A DNA stretch of 64,000 nucleotides from Cryptomeria japonica (Eukaryota > Streptophyta > Pinopsida > Cupressales > Cupressaceae): assembly GCF_030272615.1 (NCBI RefSeq), contig NC_081407.1:144032897-144096896 (forward strand), written 5' to 3'. This document shows positions 1-11,376 of the stretch, piece by piece (position 1 is the first letter of the stretch; each line of letters begins with the position of its first letter). Position numbers and translations under genes: made by a program. The notes below the pieces were generated by a model. The model saw nothing but the letters and a program-made list of their open reading frames with translations. It was not told the origin of the DNA and searched no databases.

Positions 1-519
1 CTATTGAGAGATCTATTTTGTGGTGGTAGATCACCAATTCAATGCATATCACTTCTTTAATTTCATACAAATATTTTAATATGGCTAAGATGGTGTATGT
101 GAAAGTTGGTTCTCTACCTTTGTACTGGATAGTTAGCAAAAGGGAGACCTAGTATTACATGTGAAATAAATTGGACCTTTATTGCAATATGTAATACTAC
201 TACAATCATATATATTAGTTTACTTATAGTGTAATAAAAAAATTATATTCTTTCCCTAATTATAGTGTATAAGAACCTTAATCATGTTGTAATTTCTACT
301 CAATCCTTCTCTTTTTCTAGTTATTTTCCTCTTCTAGTTGAACCTTTTCTAGAATTTATTATTTTAATTCATTATCTTATTAGGTTTAGTAGTGAGTGGT
401 AAATTGCTCTCCCCAAAGCTACCAACTTGGTTTTGTTTTAATTTAACTGTTTATTGATTCATCGACCCATAGTATCTCACATCTATCAAGTATGGAATCT
501 AAAGGATAATCCTTCTCAA
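1..519. other. No recognisable feature
   Basis: AT-rich sequence without a long reading frame, LTR end or tandem repeat that I can see. It may be the decayed 5' part of the LINE that begins to be readable at about 520. Confidence 0.4.
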
Positions 520-2190
520 CTAACTAGGTGTATTTTGTAGTGAATGGGGATTTCAACTGTACTTACTACTTCCTCTATAATTATGACAACCAGTTCACTA
601 AATTTTATCATTGTGCATACAAGGCTACCACTTGGGCCCTCCACCAAGACACTATGATGCTCAAATCCATCTATTTTGCTCTTAGTTTTTCGTTATGGGT
701 GGATAAGATCTAACATCGTAAGAGAATATCTAACACCATACTATTGCATAGATTAAAGCCAAACTACATTTCCTAAATGAGATCAATATTGTAAATATTT
801 TTTCAATATTTTTGTGCTCATCATATTGCTCAAGGTATCAAACATGTTCAAGATGACCAAAAGGTGCTCATAAAAATTCCATATATCTTATAAGCCTTTG
901 TTGGTCATTATGAGTAGGATTTCAAGGCTCAAGAGAATTCTCTTGAGCATGAATATTCCTTGCAATAAAACCTCAAGGTTTCTCCTTGTTATCTTTCTTA
1001 TTCTTGGTGAATCTTCTACGATCAATTTTTTTCTTCTAGTAATAGTCATGAATCAATGCTTACTATGATCAATGAAGAAACCCCTAGCTATGATGGTATT
1101 CCTTGTGAATTCTACAAGACCCTTTGGAATTGTGTTAGAAAGAATAACGCTTCAAGTTTAGAAATTAAAATGCAAAAGACTCAATGTTGAAAATAGTCCT
1201 TCTTACCCAATCCTTCTTGGATCAACACTTATTAGTGGAAGTGTATTAGGTTGGTGAAATCCTCTAATTTATAAGTATACCTTTTTCCTTTATAGCATCC
1301 ATGATAACTTTGTGGTAATTTGTTGTGGCTATAATTGAGAATAAGTTGGTTTATTTGGTTACTAAACCTCTATCTCTAATAGGAAAGTTTCAAAATTATT
1401 TTAAGATTCATGTAGCTATGCATGTTTATTATTCTTCTTGTTGGGTGTTATCTAAAGTCTCATATTTGAAGTTAAAAAAGTCTCTTAACCATTTTCTTTA
1501 GGATCCCTCATAAAATAATTGAGGTTTTCATTGGGTGTCTTGGGATTAAGTATATTGCTTCCCTCATTATTTTGGTGAGATGGGCTTAATTTCCATTAAG
1601 TCTCAAGGTTTGGTTGTGCATACCAAGTGGATCATTCATGCCTTAGATAACGAGGCTTAGAAATTTTTGTTGTGGCATTATATTTCTTCTAGTCATCCCT
1701 CTAGGATACTAGCTTGAAAGGGGATAGTTCTTCACACTCTCCTTAAAATGAAAGAGCCTATTCAGGTTTTAGTTAATTTTATGATGAAAAGTATTTAGTG
1801 GGCTTGGGAAGATATGAAGCTTTGGCTTCCTTGGAATAACACTAGTTTTCACAATGGTCTTTCTACCAATAAATAAACTATTTTTTTGTCCCCTATTATG
1901 TAGTGTCAAAATTATCCTCTTGTTAAGACTCCTTAAGTTTGTGCTTTGAGGATTTTAAAAAAAGAGGGTTAATACTCTCCCTAATATATTTTCTAAAGTT
2001 ACTAGGAATATTTTATCCCATATTGAAGCTAAATATAAATTTTATTTTTGCAATTAGGATCATGAAACCCTTTATGTCACACTTGAAGTCATTTTTTATA
2101 AATATGGTTCACAAAAATGGTGTTTACAAACTGTGGTGGAAATATTGGAAGCGGTATCCTATTATAATAATTTTGAATTATGCCTTGTAA
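520..2190 (+). pseudogene. Decayed LINE (non-LTR retrotransposon) ORF2
   Basis: Pieces of a plant LINE polyprotein can be read in shifting frames. At about 545-565 there is the endonuclease motif NGDFN. At 1050-1136 a frame reads EETPSYDGIPCEFYKTLW, the SPGxDGxPxEFYK block at the start of LINE reverse transcriptase domains. At about 1330-1500 there is sequence of the KFQ..KIHVAMHVYYSSCW type that follows the reverse transcriptase core. At about 1560-1960 the post-RT region is readable (SQGLVVHTKWIIHALD, WLPWNNTSFHNGLS). Stops and frameshifts are frequent, and the RT catalytic core (FADD box) is missing, apparently by internal deletion. Without stops the protein would copy LINE RNA by target-primed reverse transcription. 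This copy cannot. The motifs are visible; the family assignment is by comparison with known plant L1-type elements. Confidence 0.75.
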
Positions 2191-5033
2191 TGGCTATTGT
2201 TGGTTTGCACCTCACTTTCCCATGCTGCTACTTTGAATTAAAGATGACTTCCATAGTCCTTGTTATTAGTTTGACAACATAAATTCTACACCATTTGGTC
2301 AGTTCTTCTGGAACCAAAGCTTGATCACTTTTCTTGGTATATTCTTTTCCAAGGCCTCCCCATTGGTTCTAGGGTACTTTACTTGGGATTTTAAATCCTT
2401 TATATCTTTCAATGGTTACCAAAAGTCTCTAAAGTATCTCTTTTGGTTTTTATGTTAGAGCTTAGGATACTACTATTTGGATTAATGTTTTCTTCCATAT
2501 TTGTAGGCCTCAATTTTTTCCTTTGCATATGGTGTTTTTATAATATTAGCCTCAAAACCCATCTAGATAAAATCCAATTTTCATGCTTTTACGGTGGATA
2601 TTCCTTTTAACATCTTGAAGGATAGTTATTTTATATTTTTTCTAGTTGTTGTGTAAATCACAATTTCTCACTTTATGCTAAAGCTATAACATATTTTAAT
2701 GTGTTATTGCAAATTAAAGTGCTAGAAAATAAAGTTACAACTTGAGGTTTCTCGCCTACAAGTTTTACTAGATCACTAGAGTAATGTCTTGTAATGTACC
2801 ACCATGGAACCCACAAAATATTAGCTATGAAACGTGAGATAATTTTTTTAAAACAATGAAGTTTAGCATTAACAATTACAAGAATTACTATGCTCAAATG
2901 ACTAACTCAAGACTTGCTATTGCAATGCGATGAGGCAAAAGTAGAAGAATTTTCTTCCACAACACCTACACACTATGAAGGCATGTTTGGAACACCTTAT
3001 ATATCGCTAATGAAGGGTTTAAAATTCACAAGACTTTAGAATCCAAGCTATGGCATCTCCTTATCCCTAATTTTGACAACCAATCAAATTTAGACAAAGG
3101 AAAGGAAAAAAATAGAAGAGTTGCAATAATTTTTCAAAGAAATCACCTATGTATGAGCTCTAAAATTCCTTAGACACCAAAGATCATGAGGAATTTTGAA
3201 AATTTCATATGCAAATTTTCTCCATCTGAGGCTCAAAAATTATAACTGTTCAATGAATGGGAGGAATGCAATGCTCTTGGAGGACTATAGTGCCCAACAT
3301 AGAAAATAACACCTAGATGGGACAATAGAATCTATTCACCTAAGTCCCAATTTGGGACTAGTGGCTATTTCTAGTGTTGAAGTATTGATTGAGCTATGCT
3401 AACTAGTTTGAGTGTTGTAGTCTAGTTTGAGCAATTTAGTGCCCTTGCTAGTAGGAAATTCAAAAACATGGATTGGCCTTTAGGAAACCATGATCAATGT
3501 GGAAATACCTAAAAGGTTCAACAACATGTTAGGTGCTCAATATATGTCAAAATTTAACTCAGGGAAGAAAAGGAAAATGACTCCCTTGGGCACTAGACAT
3601 CAACAATTCATAAAAGGAGAGGGTAGGGAGGTGTGTTATGACCACACTAACACTCCTACCTCCTAGCTCAAGATAAAATATGCAAGGAAAAATATTTAAG
3701 ACATTTTCCAATTTTCTAAGATTTTATGAGACACTACAAGAGGGTCTTTCTTGGCACAAAAAAATCACAACACCTTGGGAATAAGAATCTAGGATCATGA
3801 AAAAATCACAGTGAGTTCACAACAACACCCTAGACAACTCCAAGACTCATTATGCTCATTTTAAGCCCAAAATACAAGTTCCTACATTCATTTTACTATT
3901 GCAATATTAAAGAGTGAAAGTAAAAAACTATACAAGTACGCTCACTTATAACACCAAATCATGTATTCAAAATATCATTTCATTCTATTACATTTGTAAT
4001 TCCTCTTTGAGAGAGGTTCTCTACATAATTTATAATTACGTTTTCTTAGGACTCAAATGTCTTTGATTATATAAATCTTCTTTAAGAAAAACTATCTAAA
4101 GTGCATAAAAGAAATTATAAATAGATGATTACAAGATTATTTTTAACTTTATTTCTTTGGCCTCGAATGGTGGTTTTCATTCCACCCAACCATGTGATAC
4201 CTATAGGTTCACCTCACCATTCTAGAAGACACACACACACACACACAATACAAATGTGGAGAAGGACATACAATCATGAAAAACATAGAGAATACACATC
4301 ATCCAAACATACAATAAATTCAACATCATTTGGGAAAGGAATAACTCATTCTTTTGGTGCTACTCCGCTATACAAGCATTACATATTAGAGAGGAATAGA
4401 GAGATTGTCATCACTTTTCTTGAAGTTATGATTCACATGGAACCGAGTTGTCCTCTTCAATAGATGAGGGACTCAATTGAACCTGATCAATGCTCCATGA
4501 GTGACCAGGTCTTCCCAAGTCATCCTAAGTTTGTATGAACACTCACGACATGAGATGGGCATCTATTATGTTATGTTTTATTTAGATTTCTCTTATTACC
4601 ATGAATTTCCAATGAGTTATCCTCATATCCCCTTTGTATCTTAACCTTCACTGGAAGTCATTTCCATAAATTTATCTAATACCTACATCCTAGGTTCATC
4701 ACATACTTCAACAAACGTGGCACAAAAACTAATATAATACACAATTTCTCATTTTTACTAATATTTTTTGCAACATGGATCCAATGGAATATTTTAAATA
4801 AAACATGAAGTACATCTTTATTTCCAAATTATTATTCAGCATAATCCATTTTTTAGTTTTCAATTTTAACTTTTTAAAAATTCAAAAAATTGCAAGTTTT
4901 GGAAATTCATACCAATAAAACGGTTTTGTATGACTAGGTCTATTATCATTGGTTAGGGGTTAATGTCCTATTTTATATAGATCAAGGCAAGGGTTATTTT
5001 GTGGTTATATTTTCCATGAAATAGAATAGAGAT
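2191..5033. other. AT-rich non-coding DNA
   Basis: No protein motif, LTR boundary or repeat longer than a short microsatellite was found. Short open frames here have no recognisable domain. It is probably old, decayed repeat sequence, and it is the target into which the element starting at 5039 inserted. Confidence 0.4.
4229..4247. repeat. (AC)n microsatellite
   Basis: About nine and a half uninterrupted AC dinucleotides. Confidence 0.9.
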
Positions 5034-5038
5034 GTAGT
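5034..5038. repeat. Target-site duplication GTAGT, left
   Basis: The five bases GTAGT sit directly before the TG of the left LTR and recur at 20415-20419 directly after the right LTR. This fixes both ends of the outer element. Confidence 0.9.
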
Positions 5039-6089
5039 TGTAGAAACCTAAAACCAATTAAATTAATATTTAATTAATTTAAGCCTCTCCACATAATTAA
5101 TTAATTTAATTGTGTTGGTCCTTTTCTTATTAAAATTAATTAAATCAAATTTAATTAATATTATCACTACAGTCCTATAATTAATTTATCAAAATTAATT
5201 ATTCTCCATTCTTCTAAAGTCTTCTCAATCATTAATTCTTCTAAATTCCTCTTAGTTAATTAATTCCAATTAATTAACTTAAGTCATGTGATTCCTACAA
5301 ATCACTTTTCCTAATCCCCACTTAGCCTAATTAATTCTTCCTTAATCATACTTATCATTATTCTCCAATTTTATATTCCTCCACTCATGTCACATCACCT
5401 TTGGTCCTTTCAAGGAAATTCAAATTCTTTGAATCTCCCCATGCATCCTCTTCTCAAGGAATTTTTAATTCCTTTATCCATTTAGTCTTCCCACACATCC
5501 TTTATTTTGGAATTTTTAATTCTTCTCTCCTTTCCCCAAGGAATTTTATATTCGTTTTTGTTCTCTCAATACACCTTGATCCATGTCTTCCATCCCAAAT
5601 CAATCTCAACCCTTCATACCAAAATCAATCTTGGCCCTCCATTGGCCTCCCCCAGTTTATAAATTAGAGTCTCATTTACTCACAAAATACTACATGGAAT
5701 CTTCTTCTAATCTTATGTTGTCCCATTCTTCCTATATCTTCTTCTATCATATCCACACAATGTACTCATAATATCCAAATAATCCCTCATCCCAGACAAA
5801 TCCTTTTTCATCCAAATCTATCCATTCCTCATCCATCATAATCCAAATCCAATCCTAATCCACCAATCTTGTTATGCATTTGGAGAGTATTCCACATCCA
5901 TCAAGAAGAGCACATCCAAACAAGTGGAGCACAAGGACACCTCTACTTCATCAAGCTCAATCGAAGGAACAAGAGAGATCTTCTCTTGCAAGGTAGAAAA
6001 TTAGTTAGTTTATTGCTCTCATTTGGTTTAATATGCTTATTTGTGATTAAAATAACTCTCTAATACCTTGCATTGATTTCCTTGCTTCA
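5039..6089 (+). repeat. 5' LTR of the outer element
   Basis: Starts TGTAGAAACC and ends in CTTGCTTCA. It matches 19385-20414 along its whole length with scattered substitutions and small indels. The first 250 bp form several A/T-only hairpins, for example AGTTAATTAATT at 5254-5265 with its exact inverse at 5268-5279. A TATA-like TTATAAATT lies at about 5658-5666. Confidence 0.92.
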
Positions 6090-6092
6090 TTT

Positions 6093-6110
6093 TGGCATGC
6101 CCGATGGGAC
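6093..6110 (+). promoter_or_regulatory. Primer-binding site of the outer element
   Basis: Starts with TGG three bases after the LTR CA, as expected for pairing with the CCA end of a tRNA, and reads TGGCATGCCCGATGGGAC. I cannot assign the tRNA by eye. Confidence 0.75.
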
Positions 6111-6159
6111 CCACGTCTTGAAAATCTAACATTTTTTGTAAGGTTTTTCGTGATTTTTA

Positions 6160-6810
6160 GCTGCAGGTTTCGAATCAGTGCGAGCATTTGCAAATTAGCA
6201 CGTATGCCAAATCTTTAGTGCGTGCGCTTCTCGTTCAGCACGTGCACTAGTGCTTTAGCATGATTGTTTTAAATTTAAATTTTTATGAACCCACCATTTT
6301 CTGCAGACTATCATTCAGTGTGTTCGACGCGGGTTCAATGCGTCCGCTCTGCTAGAAAGTTTTATTTTTTGTTAGATTATATTTCTTTCTATTTTAATCA
6401 TTTAAACTCAAAATCAAAGAAACAAAAAAAAAGAAGAAAATCTGAAAATCAATTAAAAATAAAAAATTATTTATTTGCGTAATTCTATTTGGTTTAAAAT
6501 TCTGCGAAATCAGCGCGTGCGCAGGCATTTTGGCGCCTATGATTTGGTTCAACACGTTCGTTGTAGCCATTTCCCGCCTCTGGTCAAATTTAAAATTTGA
6601 TTTTTTGAAATTTTTTGTTTCCTGCTAATCATTTCTATTACACCGCGTATGCTTGCGGTTCAGTGCGAGCGCTTTTGTTAGGTATAATTTTTATTAACTA
6701 TTTTAAATCCTTTTTTTTTTAAGGAGGCAGAGACTGCTTTGGTGCGTACGCAAGCGTTTCGACACCTGTGCAGGTGCTTCGACGCGTTTGCCTGCATATC
6801 ATCGCGTCTA
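6160..6810 (+). other. Leader with periodic CpG-rich words
   Basis: Just downstream of the primer site, short GC-rich words such as AGTGCGTGCGC, CAGCGCGTGCGC, GGTGCGTACGC and CAGTGCGAGCGC recur, separated by AT-rich stretches. CpG is otherwise scarce in this window, so the words stand out. They look like degenerate copies of one short motif. No continuous reading frame crosses them. Confidence 0.55.
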
Positions 6811-9170
6811 CTATGCTCATAGGGTTTTCTATATTCTGATCAAATTTTGAGTTCTGCAGGTTTGCACCATTTTTCCAAGACCAAAAAATGAAACTACTAA
6901 CTATTTTGTTGCAACATGTTGGTCTAAGACATATTTTTCCCACTAGAGTAGTTTTCTTATTGCATTCCTAGTTAGAGAATTGTGAACATGCGAGACTAAA
7001 ATGAATCATTATCTTTTGTGTTTGGAGCGCTTGCACATTTAGTGTTGGGTGGACCCACCGTTGCACTCTAGTATCCTCTCCCCTCGCCTTCATGGATCTT
7101 GGGTGTAAGAGAACAAGTGATCAACAACACCCTCTTTTTCATTTTGGTAGTTGAGGGGTATTCTTGATTGGGGATCTCATCACCCTGCAAGGGTATCTTG
7201 AATTGGGACACGTCGGGGATATTGACTCTCCTGACATGATCTCGAGTGAGTTTTTTGAGCCGCTATATAAATAATTTGATCGAGCGGCTGGAGTGCTGAG
7301 TGAATTCGACGTATGTGGGGGCCTTCCTTGCACTGATAAGCTCAGTTAGAGCCTTAAGTGGCTTTCTTCGAGAATCCATCGTCAGATTGGTGATCCCTTG
7401 TAAATTACACTAGACACTAGTTTTAGTAGCCAAAATCCTACATTTGATAGTGCAGGGGATGCAGATCGTACCCTGAAGTTAATCCTCATGTATCCACTCA
7501 GGATGAGACAAAAATTCCCCATCTAATAGATCCTTGGATCTTTGGGGTAAGAGAATCTAGTATGCCCAAGAAGTGAGTACCATGGAGGGGAGCCAGTGCT
7601 ATCAGAATCTCTATTTGTCCGCCTGAGTGAGGTATTGCTTATGCGAGGGGCCTATCAAGTGGTTTCCACTTTCCAGCCTAAGTTGTGTTGTCTTCAAGTG
7701 TCTTCATTTGTGCTATACTTGTAAAATCTGTTTGGGCTAATCTAGGCTCCCAATCCCTCTCACGCTTATCATAAAGTGTTATCTTGGCCAATATGTATTC
7801 ATTGCTTGACATCTCTTGCCAATTCAAACAAGTACAACATTACCATATCTAATCAAACCCTTCAAATTCCACCTTGACACTATCAAATCCCTATCCCCTT
7901 GCCTCCATCCAAACAATCATCAACCCCCAACCAATATCTCTATCCAATCTTAGGAAACCTTCCCCTTCTTCTGCCTTTCATCAATTCATTCTCTCATAAT
8001 CATTATCATTCCACCTTTGAAGACTTATCACATCAACCTAATCAATCCCAATCGATCCTAATCAACCCAATCAATCAAATTATCTAATCAATCAATCAAT
8101 CAACCTCATCCTAAGGTCGACACTTTGTGAAAGTTTAATTTAGACCTTTATCTTTTATCAATCAATCAATCTCCCTCAAGTACCTTTGTTTAATCATTTT
8201 GGGTTGATAAAAACCCTAATCCTTTTACCCTATTTTTCTTAGGAACATAAGGCTACCCTAAGTAGAAGAAGGTTTGATCAATTGCAAAGGTCTAAATTTT
8301 ACCTAGCTTGGTTGTCACCTTGCTTGTGGTCCACACCATCAATTCCCATCTAAGTCCTAATCTAGGGGCTAAGGTGTCATCCTAATCCAAATCAATCTTG
8401 TCCTAATTCCAATCAAATCAAATCCAATCAAGTCCAATCCAATCCACGAAAATCAAATCGAATCCAATTAATCCTCAATCCAATCTGAATTTGCTAAGTC
8501 CTAATCCCCATCTTCATCTGGCATCATCTCATCAATTTTATCCCCTCATTCTCATCATTTTTAAGCTACCCTTGCATGGTCTACACATGCTCACAAAAGA
8601 AAAGTTGGATACCTAAAATGTACATTCAAGCATCATGGGTTGGTTCTAAGTTCAAGGATCACCCTATTAGCAATTCCCATCAAGTCTCCCACCCCAACCC
8701 ACTTACCAAGTCAATCCCATAACGCTCAATCCATCTACCATATCTTCATCCATTCCATCTCACCAAATTATATTCAATCCCAATAATCAATCTTATATTC
8801 CTTATCCTTCCTCTACCTTTGACAAGGGAAATCCATCTTATTCCCCATCCATGTCTTCATATTATCCCTCGTCCATATACCCCTTTGATCCAACATCTAT
8901 ACATCCATATTCTTCCCCAATCCATAATCCCAATTCTCTATCTAATACCAAACCTCCACATAATTCTAATCCTCCGAAACCCACATCATCCCCATCCTCC
9001 AAGTCCTTTCTCTATAATTTTATCCAAGAAATACTAGCAAAGGAGAGAAAATCCCCACCTCAAAACAAAGTTTCCCAATCCTCCCAAGTCCTCCATCCAC
9101 CTCTATCCTCTCCAAATTAAGATACTTCCATTCCCCCATTTATCCAAGTCAAAGAATACACCTCCTCCTC
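6811..9170 (+). other. Interior of the outer element, mostly low-complexity
   Basis: From about 7140 to 7350 a reading frame interrupted by two stops could be a decayed Gag remnant (it includes LIGDLITLQGYLELGH), but I recognise no domain. From about 7860 to 9170 the sequence is dominated by CCAATC and CCATCC words, which give Pro/Ser/His-rich short open frames in several phases. I treat these as compositional, not genes. Confidence 0.45.
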
Positions 9171-9179
9171 CATCACAAC

Positions 9180-10250
9180 ATCCCCCCAACCCCCAACATG
9201 TCACAAGGTTGTTCCAGAGCATGCAAGCATAGATTCCGCTCCACCTCAAGATCAAAGCATCCCTTCATCTCATGATACCCCTGCATCTAAAATTCCATGT
9301 ATCCCCTCCACTCCATCACACAATCCCCTCCCATCTCAAGGTCCAATCATTCCTTCCACTCCATCACATGATCCCATCCCAAGTCAAGATCAAAGTATTC
9401 CTTCCTCTCCATGTCATGATACCAATCCATCTCACGATCCTAATATTCATCCTAATCCCACACATGATCATAATACCCCATATGATCCTATTCCTCCACA
9501 AGATTCCATCACACCTATTCAATCTATCTATGAATCCCATACCTATCAACCTAGCTCTTCCACCTTCATCCATTCTGGTTTCCTCCAAGAGCTTAGAATC
9601 CCTTCTACATCCTATCCCCCTCAAAATGGACTCGCATCTTGTTTCCTAAATAATATCCTATTGGAAAAATAATGTGTGAAAATATGAATTACCAAGGAAA
9701 ATGGTTAGACCTCCATGAACAAGGCATATTGGAACCCCTTCAAGTCAAAGAAAATGAAAGTTTATATGGCTTTGGCTACAAAGATCATGCTCAAGATGTC
9801 GGTATACTTTCCATCCCTCCATCTAAATCTAATAATTTCCATCACCCATCTTTCAAACCCCTTTTGGGTCCTTATGTTCCAAAGCTACATCCTTCATCCC
9901 TTCCATCCATCTTGGGTCCTTACCTACCTCCATCCACCACTCCATCACCTCAAATGATCCCTAAGAAAGATCAACAAAGGCAAACATCCTTGAATTCCTC
10001 CAAACATTCTCCTTCCATCCTCCCATCCATCACCATGCATCCACACCTTTGTTATTGGATGCAATTTAGATGCCAAATCTAAAATACATAAAGTCAAGAA
10101 CCCACAAAAATCAAAGGATCAACATGTCCTCTCAAAAAGACATGCTCAAGAAAAGAAAAATATGATCCAAAAGAAAGAAAAATCCAAAAGGCCACAAAGG
10201 CCCCCAAAAAAAAAAGAAAAAACCATTTGGATTGCCAAACTACTCATAGA
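9180..10250 (+). pseudogene. Pro/Ser-rich protein remnant with a decayed G-patch-like segment
   Basis: The frame covering about 9220-9670 encodes a Ser/Pro/His/Asp-rich chain with a repeated SHDP/PSQDQ pattern, ending in a stop. A second frame from 9672 to 10082 begins NYQGKWLDLHEQGILEPLQ and continues to ESLYGFGYK. This resembles the G-patch pattern (G.G.GL....QGI.EPL......GLGY) found between Gag and protease in some plant Gypsy elements, with key glycines replaced (WLD for GLG-type residues). It is followed by Pro/Ser-rich and Lys-rich sequence up to the inner element. No protease motif follows. The G-patch identification is by pattern only and is moderately uncertain. Confidence 0.45.
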
Positions 10251-10389
10251 ATAAATGCATCTCAAAGTAAAATCCAAATTGGCATCCAAACTTGTTAATC
10301 CAAAAGCTCCATCCACTCATTCCAATCCCTCATTTTCAAAATCCATTTTGGGTCCTTACGTCTCAAAATCCACTATCTTAAGTGCATCA

Positions 10390-10394
10390 CCCCC
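10390..10394. repeat. Target-site duplication CCCCC, left
   Basis: Five C bases before the TGTTGG of the inner element, matched by CCCCC at 17163-17167 after its last CA. Confidence 0.8.
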
Positions 10395-11305
10395 TGTTGG
10401 CATTATACACTCAGATGAGAATGGTATATGTTGTCATTGATGGCAACACAATTCATAGGTTCAACATGGTTCAACAAGGTTATACCGGCAATGGACTTCA
10501 CCTACCAGCACCGACAGATACAACAAGGTTTATTCACACCGACATCCAGTTTACACGGCAACAGATTATACCGGCAGTCTAAGCCGACTAGGCAATAATA
10601 TTGTTTGTAATGTAAATTATATTTGTATAGCCGACATGATGTATTGTAAAGACATATATGTATGAGATCTTGTAGGTCATTTAGTTAGTAGTTGTATGCG
10701 AAGTAGGTAATGAAATGTGTGTATGTAAGCGGTATATGTGATAAGATAGGGATATGATACCGGATAGTTGTATATACACTTTGATGTACTTATTTTGAGA
10801 GAGAATAAGAATCAAAGCAGAGCGAAGACTATTTACCAGCAAGGTTTTGGTAGAGGTATTAGACAGAGCTTAAACCGGTACTGAATCCAGTATTGTAGAT
10901 GCTATTTTGAAGCAGTACATTGTATTGGATTTAACCATCCAATTGTGTAGTCAGTGTGACTCCATTTTTGTTGTTGAGCAGTGAGCTCTAGGATGTTGGC
11001 CTTCCTGCATGTGCATGCCCCTATTGTATTGAGTAATATTTATTCATATTGGCCAGTGAGTAAATATTGTGGGTCACAAATCCCACTGAGGTTTTTCCCT
11101 TACTGGGTTTCCTGGCCAAAATATCTGTGTTATGGTGTGCATTGATGCTGATTCTTTTGTTTCTCTTTGCTACATTATTATTTGTTTATCAGTATATTAA
11201 ATTCAGTTATAAAGTTGCAAATAAGTTTAAATCTTTTATCTACCGGTCAGACACTGATTCACCCCCCCCCTCTCAGTGTCTTTGGGATTAACCAAGTATC
11301 TAACA
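10395..11305 (+). repeat. 5' LTR of the inner element
   Basis: 911 bp, starts TGTTGGCATT and ends ATCTAACA. It carries CATTGATGGCAAC at 10435-10447, a TATA-like run near 10770, and a hairpin with a C-rich loop at 11250-11280. Similar to 16268-17162 throughout, with scattered substitutions and a gap of about 15 bp near 10548-10562. Confidence 0.93.
11250..11280 (+). promoter_or_regulatory. LTR-end hairpin with C-rich loop
   Basis: GACACTGA at 11250-11257 pairs exactly with TCAGTGTC at 11273-11280 around a 15-base loop made mostly of C. The same structure occurs near the 3' end of six other LTR copies in the window. Confidence 0.7.
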
Positions 11306-11307
11306 AT

Positions 11308-11318
11308 TGGTATCAGAG
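11308..11318 (+). promoter_or_regulatory. Primer-binding site, initiator-Met tRNA type
   Basis: TGGTATCAGAG begins two bases after the LTR CA. It matches the 3' end complement of plant initiator-Met tRNA, the usual primer for Copia elements. Confidence 0.9.
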
Positions 11319-11376
11319 TCTAATCCTCTATTTGTAGAAGCCTAATAGCTTGAGGAAGATTCTGAGACCGGTACCG

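Noticed and set aside
8819-9120. Pro/Ser/His-rich open frames in two phases
   Set aside because: CCATCC-type low-complexity sequence gives open frames in several phases. No conserved pattern supports a gene here.
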